Made by a program: the position numbers and the translations under genes
Source of the DNA: Ignelater luminosus
Taxonomy: Eukaryota; Arthropoda; Insecta; Coleoptera; Elateridae
DNA: 64,000 bases
Assembly: GCA_011009095.1 (NCBI GenBank)
Contig: VTPC01001050.1
Span: 31,524-95,523, forward strand
Direction: 5' to 3'
In this document: positions 57,960-64,000 of the stretch, in pieces
Layout: every line of letters starts with the position of its first letter
How positions within the stretch are numbered: the stretch's first letter is position 1
The notes under the pieces: model-generated
Seen by the model: the letters and a program-made list of their open reading frames with translations, nothing else
Databases searched by the model: none
Told to the model about the DNA's origin: nothing

Positions 57960-58075
57960 ATGGATATAATGACAGTGAATAAATAAATTAATATTGTCAA
58001 GAAAATAGTGTTTTCTTTATAAAATTAAGAACCACACGAACAAAAATAAGGACCCTGAGATAAAGAAACTTTTTA
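57960..58075 (+). repeat. Partial LTR of the coiled-coil retroelement family
   Basis: TAAATTAATATTGTCAAGAA, AATTAAGAACCACACGAA and AAAATAAGGACCCTGAGA match, in inverse orientation, the LTRs at 26177-26380 and 28500-28727. Both LTR edges are missing. This is a second, older insertion of the same family. Confidence 0.8.
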
Positions 58076-58736
58076 TAATCCATTTCAGATGTCCAGGAAA
58101 TAATAAATCCAAATTTCTGCAAATAGTTTAAAAATATTACAATAAAGCTACCCATTAAAAGTTAGAGGTAGTAAAGAAAGTGTGCCCTTAACAAAAGATA
58201 AAATGTTTATGTTGATAGGCGTTTAAACAAGTCAGACTCCTAATATACGCGTCAAATTTAAAGAAGCAGATTAACCTTAGATGTTATTTAAATAAGTGTA
58301 TCTTCGTTATAAAACTAAAAAAAGTCAAGTATCTGTATCTCGGAAGGGGTGCATTTTAGGACACTATTCTTTATATGGAATTTTTTTACTTATAATTAGC
58401 CCAGGAATTATCTATTAAAATTTTTTACCATTATTAGGAAACACCCTGTATAAATGTCCTTATAATGTAGTGCTTCCAATAATAAAATGTATTTCTAATA
58501 TTGTAATTTGTTTTTAGATGTATTATTTAACATGTTTTAAGTTTTTTATCGATTTACCATTTTATCATATCAATATTATTTTACATAGCTATAATACTTG
58601 GAATATCTAGTTTTTCAACAAAATAATTATTAAATTTTAGTTCACAAAAATTAATTATAAAAACATATAAAGGTTAAGCACTAAAGCTGAAAATCTTGAA
58701 TGAATTTTCTCAAGAATTATTAAATCGCATAAAATT

Positions 58737-58862
58737 CTTATTTGGTCACCCAAAGTGCCTATTTGGTTGTCTAAAATGCCTATTTGGTGGCCTAAAGTGC
58801 TTATTTCGTTACCTAAAATGCCTATTTGACCACCTAGAGTGCCTATCATGATGCCTACTTTA
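58737..58862. repeat. 21-bp tandem repeat, about six units
   Basis: Units start at 58737, 58758, 58779, 58800, 58821 and 58842, each like CCTATTTGGTNNCCTAAARTG. Units 1-5 alternate in ending AAAGTG/GAGTG or AAAATG, giving a 42-bp higher-order period. On the minus strand they encode heptads such as IGTLGDQ and IGILGNE. Confidence 0.8.
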
Positions 58863-61229
58863 AAGGTTTTTAGTGCCTATTTGCCTGCCTATTTTGATGA
58901 TTTTTAGTGCCTAAAAATCCGGTCTCTATTTATAAGTCTGACTCGATTCTATCTGACTTAATTCAACTCTGTTATTGGTCAGTATGCTTTTTTAGGGTAG
59001 AATTCAATGGCACATGTCTTATAAAGTCACACATTTTTCAACAGGTTTGTCTATCTGGGTGTGCCTGCCCTGTAAGTGGAAGACTGTATTTTCAAATCAA
59101 TCAAAGCAGTAAATTTGTCCAGGCTTACATCAATGTGTGCTTATTGGTGGTACAACAAAATTTAATAACTTATGGTACTGGTCTCAACTGCCCATAAACC
59201 CTAATTTTAATTTTATTTAATAACTTTCTAGGGTTAAAACAGATTGTATTACTCAAAACCATATACTATACCAAAACCAAATATTCTTTTCAACTCTGTA
59301 TCTCTTATTCTTTCCGAGAATCCAAATAACAACCTAAACATTTTGGACACATTCTAAATATCTGTACTATTTTATTGCTATTAATCTTCATAAGCGTGTA
59401 CAAAGGGTGGAATTACGGTTTGTGTTTATGTTGTACTAATTATTTACCTGAAACGCCTTTTAAAGTCGAGCCTACTTACACATTAAAAATAAATTGTCAA
59501 ATCCCGTTTCGTCATTGTTGTACAATTACGAGGGATGGATGCAATTTGGGGAGTGAATGTTAACTCACGTTTAATCTGCTTTATGTTCCCATTAGGAATA
59601 ACGCTAAGCGCTTTCGACAAACATTTTAAAGCATGTTGTATGCAATACAACTCATTTAGCGCTATCTGTTATAAAAGTAATAAATATTACAAAAACTTCT
59701 ATGAATAATATTAAATTCATTCGTTTTAGCAAGCGCATCAAGTTTTTCGCCTGCTCGGAGTTTGCAATACCTGTATCTACAAACTTTTATTGAAGTTTTT
59801 TCTTGAAGATGCATATTTTAAAATATAAAATCTCCCTTTTAAAGTGAAACTTCAAAAACAGGTGTATAAGTACTTCATGAAAAGCAACAACGTACTGCAA
59901 TAAAAAAGTTGATTAGCAATTCATATCACAAAAGCAATGAACTGCGAACTTTATCGTTTCGATAGAATTTAGGAAAATTGAAAATAAATAAAAGGGTAAA
60001 ACATGATGTTAAGTCGAGCAGCGTGGATGAGATTTACATAATGCATGCATGTTCAAAGTACTACGAATAATACAATAAAAACCTGATGAGCGAAATAACA
60101 GACCAAGCTGAAACGCCAGTGGTAATCCTGTCTAAAGCACTAAAACACACATGAATTTATATGAGGAGATAACGTCATGGAAAATTTACATACGTATCTA
60201 AAACCATTTTGTTGGAGAAACAACGGCCGGATTTCGATTTTCTGACAGATTTTCATGGTTTTATATCACAATGTATATTGGTTTTGATCTAGAGTAATTT
60301 AAAATTCTTTTCAAGATATAAGAAAAATTATAGGAATTTTGCTTTCAAGATTACATTTTCAACTCATTTTGGAACTAACAAAATATAGTATACGCTTTAA
60401 GTTGATAGCTTGGTTTGCGCCTGAAATTGTTTTCTAACAACAAACAAACTTGAAAATACGATACTGTCAAGTTTAAAAGCCTTTTGTTTTACAAAACACA
60501 CCGCTACAAAGAGGGTGCATTTTAAGATAAAAGAGAGACAGGAATAATGATTAAATATTTCACAAGCAGTTGACTAATAAAGGCAAGAGTGTCCATTGCC
60601 AACATAGTTAATTACAGTTTGGAATGAAGACTTCATTTTAGAAAATAATGTAAGATTAATGAAAAGTTTGCGTTTGATGTTTATATTACCTTACTAGCTT
60701 TCAATTTTGTAGTGTCTACGACAAAGAAATTATGTTCACACTTAACTAAAAATCAATTTTGTTTCCTTCAGTTTTTATTTACTATAAATGGAAAGGAAAC
60801 AGAGCAATTTATTTAAAAAGAAAAATTGGTGTTTTTGAAATCTTTTAAATCTACATTCGTGGAGTTTGCCTTATTACGTAAAGTGGGTTAAACTAACATT
60901 TTAATTCTTAAAGAAAGTGCCTGTTTACATTCATCGCCCAGTTTAATTTTAGTCTTTTTTTAATTTAGGGGATTATTGCTGAGAAAATCTCTGAAGAATA
61001 CAAAATACTGTTCGAAATTAAATTCTTAAGCACCTAATTTTCGAAATATTCTTTTTTATTAAATAAATATCCCGTTTTTGTAACAAAATTAATTTTTTTT
61101 TAAACGTTATCAGTTTGCAGGGAATTCCTATATGCTTTTTATTAAGAAAAGCTATTAATTTTACAAAAGTCTAAAAAATAATTTTGTGATCACTTAGCAT
61201 GTCTAGTGTTACAAAATTTCCAAGTATAT
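58863..61229. other. anonymous AT-rich sequence
   Basis: Degenerate GTGCCTATTTGCC copies continue to about 58920. Beyond that there is no recognised gene or repeat. Confidence 0.4.
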
Positions 61230-61231
61230 AC

Positions 61232-62505
61232 GAGGGGGGTTCAATAAGTACCCGTGTTAGACACAATTTTTTTTTAATTTTTCAACATAGTCTCCTTTTA
61301 GAAATATACACTTCTGCCAACGTTCCTGCCATTTTTTTAACCCCTCCAAAAAATAGGATTTGTCGAACTCTCCAAAATACGTCTCTATCTCGGCGATGAC
61401 TTCCTCGTTTGAGCTAAATTTTTTTCCCGCGAGCCATTTCTTCATGTTAGGAAACAAGAAAAAGTCGCAGGGAGCCAGATCGGATGAATACGGGGGGGTG
61501 CGGCAGCAATTCATAACGCAATTCATGCAGTTTGGCGGCGACAACTCCGGATGAATGTGCTGGTGCGTTATCGTGGTGAAACAGCACCTTCTTTTTCGCC
61601 AAATGCGGCCGTGTCTCCTTCAATTTTTTGTCGAAGCTGTCTAATAACTCACTGTAGTATTGTCCAGTGATCGTTCTTCCTTTTTCTAAAAAATCCATGA
61701 GGATGACGCCGTTCGCATCCCAAAAAATCGTCGCCATGACCTTTCCGGCCGATGGAACCATCTTCGCCTTCTTTGGAGCAGATTCACCGGGAGAAATCAA
61801 TTGTTTTGATTGTTGCTTAGTTTCTGGTGTGTAATGATGAATCCAGGTTTCATCAACGGTGACAACTCGACGCAAAAACTCCTTCGGATTTCGATCAAAT
61901 TGCTCCAAACACTGCTTCGAAGTTAACAGCCGCATCCGCTTGTTGTCCACCGTTAGCAATGGCGGCACCCATCGCGCCGACAATTCTTTCATCGCCAACT
62001 TATCATGTAAAATATTAATTGCCGTTCCGGTCGACACACCTACGGCCTCTGCTACTTCACGCACTTTCGTTCGTCGATCAGCGAGAATCATGTCGTGGAC
62101 TTTTTGAATGATTTCCTCGGTAACCACGTCTGCCGGGCGTCCTGGTCGCTCCTCATCAAAAACGGATGTTCGCCCACGTTTAAATTCGTTGAACCAATAT
62201 CTAACTGTGGTCATAGATGGCGAAGTGTCCCCATAAACAGCATCCAACTTTGCTTTTATCTCCTCGCATTTTTTCCCATCCAAAAATAGAAAGCGAATTA
62301 CCGAACGATACTGCTCTTTTTTCCATCTTAGCTAAAATCACGAAACACGTCTTACTCAAATGGCTGTCAAATCCAAACTAACCTATCAATCAGTCTGCAA
62401 TTTGTTATACCGTCGTTTGATAGATGGCAGCACACGATGATAACACCAACTTCCCTCAGGAACGCCTTCTGTCGTCAAACACGGGTACTTACTGAACCGC
62501 CCTCG
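61232..62505 (-). mobile_element. Near-complete mariner element, 1274 bp
   Basis: The left end CGAGGGGGGTTCAATAAGTA (then CCCGTGTT) and the inverse of the right end (CGAGGGCGGTTCAGTAAGTA, then CCCGTGTT) match over about 28 bp. TA lies at 61230-61231 and 62506-62507. The transposase lies on the minus strand and fills the element with normal spacing. Confidence 0.92.
61257..62326 (-). pseudogene. Mariner transposase DD34D with two homopolymer frameshifts
   Basis: The ATG is at 62326. The coding text shows two N-terminal helix-turn-helix units, the linker WVPPLL, catalytic TVDETWIHH, HHDNAPAH and SSDLAPCDFFLF with 34 residues between the second and third aspartates (DD34D), and the C-terminal KKWLAGKKFSSNEE and KGDYVEK. 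It is broken only by one extra base in a run of six T (62317-62322, just after the start codon) and one extra base in a run of seven G (61492-61498, just before SSDLAPCD). Everything else reads through. Real decay and assembly indels are both possible. The subfamily differs from irritans. Confidence 0.88.
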
Positions 62506-62507
62506 TA

Positions 62508-64000
62508 GGTAATAAATATCCCAGTTGTTAGCAAGCTTAGTATAACTAGGAAACATTACTTCTATCCTAGTTTTCACTTTCATATCCGACAGAACGATGC
62601 AAATAGTTTGTTAAAATGCAATAAATGACCGTCACGCTGATTATGATCGTTTGTCTAATAAGAGAAGAACATACTCAAAATCAAAAAGAGGATGGAACCG
62701 CATCTCGCGTACAGTTACTACTACAGCATAAGACAAGTAAGTTCTTTAGGACACTCATCAGTAAGTTATCGAAGAAATTAACAACGTATAAATCTGTCTA
62801 AAGCCCAAACCGATTTAAAAGTAGATGTTTATTTGGACAGCGTCCCATCTAATCGTCACAGGCTCTTCTTGTCGATGAGACCACTTTTGGAAGGCTTTAA
62901 TCAGACTGGGTACAGATTGAGGGTCACGACGGTTACTTCTCTGCCCTACAAATTGCTAGCCTGATAAACGATGTTAGAAGCAAAAACTGCACCAGCCTAG
63001 TCTTGGTTGAGAAAAAGTTCTTCTGTCGTTGGATCGTGCATGAAAGCAGCAAACCGTTCAAAACCATCCATCATTTACTTGGAAGAGTTTTACATTTACG
63101 TTCCGAACGCACTGTTTTTGCCAATAGAGTTCAAGTAGGATGTGGTGAAACAGTGGAAGCCCGAAAGAGCTCGTGACTGTTCTTCACTAAAACCGATGCA
63201 ATCAGATGAGCTCCAATGCTACTTGGTCCGGTCAGTAGCCAAAATCTCTGTAGTTCCAATGTTTCCAAACAAAAAGAAAATGAGACGCAAAACACAGGGA
63301 CATGTTCGATGCTTTGTACAAAATGCACTTAGCTTCGTGCTTTACCATCTCTTTGTCGTGTAAGGTGATTCTCCGTCGGTTTCTTCTAGTGTGCAATGTC
63401 TCTCATCAAGTGAAGCTTTCCAGAAGAAGTAAATCTTCTTGCTGATTACCTCTGCAACTGAAATTTTTTAGAGAAAGCAATCTGTCAGCTATTCAAAAAG
63501 TGCACCATTGTTCTGCGAATTCCTTAGTCACGAGGGACCTTTGACTTAGGGAGAACTCATATCGTTCATGTGCTGCATTCTTCAAGTTATCACTAAATCT
63601 ACTACTCTAGAACTTCTTGGTATTGCGGTGGAGTACGTTCTAAACTAAAGCAAATTCATCAAAACTAGTATCATCGAATAATTCTGCAGCTGATGCATTT
63701 CGAACCAAAGTTTTCAGTTTGTCTGCAAGATCTGCTTTCCTCGTATAAATGATATTTAAGAACACTAAAGGTGGGTATTTCTGATTTTTATAGTTGAAAA
63801 AATGAGTAAGGTCTAGTTCTTTCTTCTTATATAAAAAGATTTTTGGCTGATGGTGTGGACGATTGAGAGCTTTTGGGCGGTGACTGATTTTTACAACTAT
63901 TTACAGCTGGTACAACTAGGATACACAATATTTATTTTAATAACAAAGTGTCTTATACAGTTTTCTAATCTTAACACTTGTTTTATGTAGCAAAGCACAC
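62508..64000. other. Moderate-GC sequence without a recognised gene
   Basis: About 62800-63450 is GC-richer than average and may be a decayed coding sequence on the minus strand (frames around 63131-63328), but I see no motif. The rest is anonymous. Confidence 0.35.

Noticed and set aside
58737-58862. CRISPR-like array
   Set aside because: Units are contiguous 21-bp tandems without unique spacers, in a eukaryotic context.

Overview
This is AT-rich eukaryotic DNA, almost certainly from an insect. Evidence: an exon with canonical GT/AG splice sites, short introns, SINE-like tRNA-derived repeats, Copia and Gypsy relics, and many Tc1/mariner elements, including Himar-like (irritans) and DD41D (rosa-type) members. 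No bacterial operon structure, ribosomal RNA or CRISPR array is visible. The species cannot be fixed from the sequence; any insect order remains possible.

Host genes are few. The best supported is an 81-bp coding exon on the minus strand at 595-675. Its 27 residues match the second half of the PH domain of diacylglycerol kinase delta/eta, so most of the window is probably intronic or upstream sequence of that gene; I found no second exon of it. Weaker host-like pieces are the C-terminal end of a protein-kinase domain (13072-13179, minus), a coiled-coil fragment (13517-13930, minus), a SWIM zinc-finger relic (15298-15576, plus), a THAP zinc-finger domain split by a short intron and cut by a mariner (23419-23775, minus), and two unassigned short ORFs with a membrane segment or signal peptide (6767-7009 and 38436-38699, minus).

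The rest is a layered transposon landscape. From left to right: a decayed Tc1 element (2692-5265) carrying a nested hAT-like element with an exact 8-bp target duplication (2936-4156); an intact DD41D element (7674-8978); a TACAGGG-type MITE (14201-14803); a pogo/Tigger-like MITE (18277-18735); a 641-bp near-perfect hairpin element (19273-19913); a Himar-like mariner with an open 349-codon transposase (22147-23418); a short LTR element with PBS, PPT and 4-bp target duplication that encodes only one coiled-coil basic protein (26177-28727); a Copia relic interrupted by a deleted mariner (29375-32378); a GC-richer unassigned block (34860-35935); several SINE copies (36-41 kb); another large MITE (45564-46372); a 400-N gap inside a 47-bp duplicated sequence (46738-47231); a 211-bp MITE (51273-51483); a 1001-bp foldback mariner derivative (52198-53198); a Gypsy integrase relic (53996-54433); a MITE running into a 100-N gap (56834-57518); a palindrome next to an LTR fragment (57803-58075); a 21-bp tandem repeat (58737-58862); and a nearly complete mariner whose frame is broken by two single-base homopolymer insertions (61232-62505).

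No multi-gene system was found. The most unusual object is the coiled-coil-only LTR element at 26-29 kb: it has what is needed for replication in cis but no visible reverse transcriptase or integrase, so it must depend on an autonomous partner.
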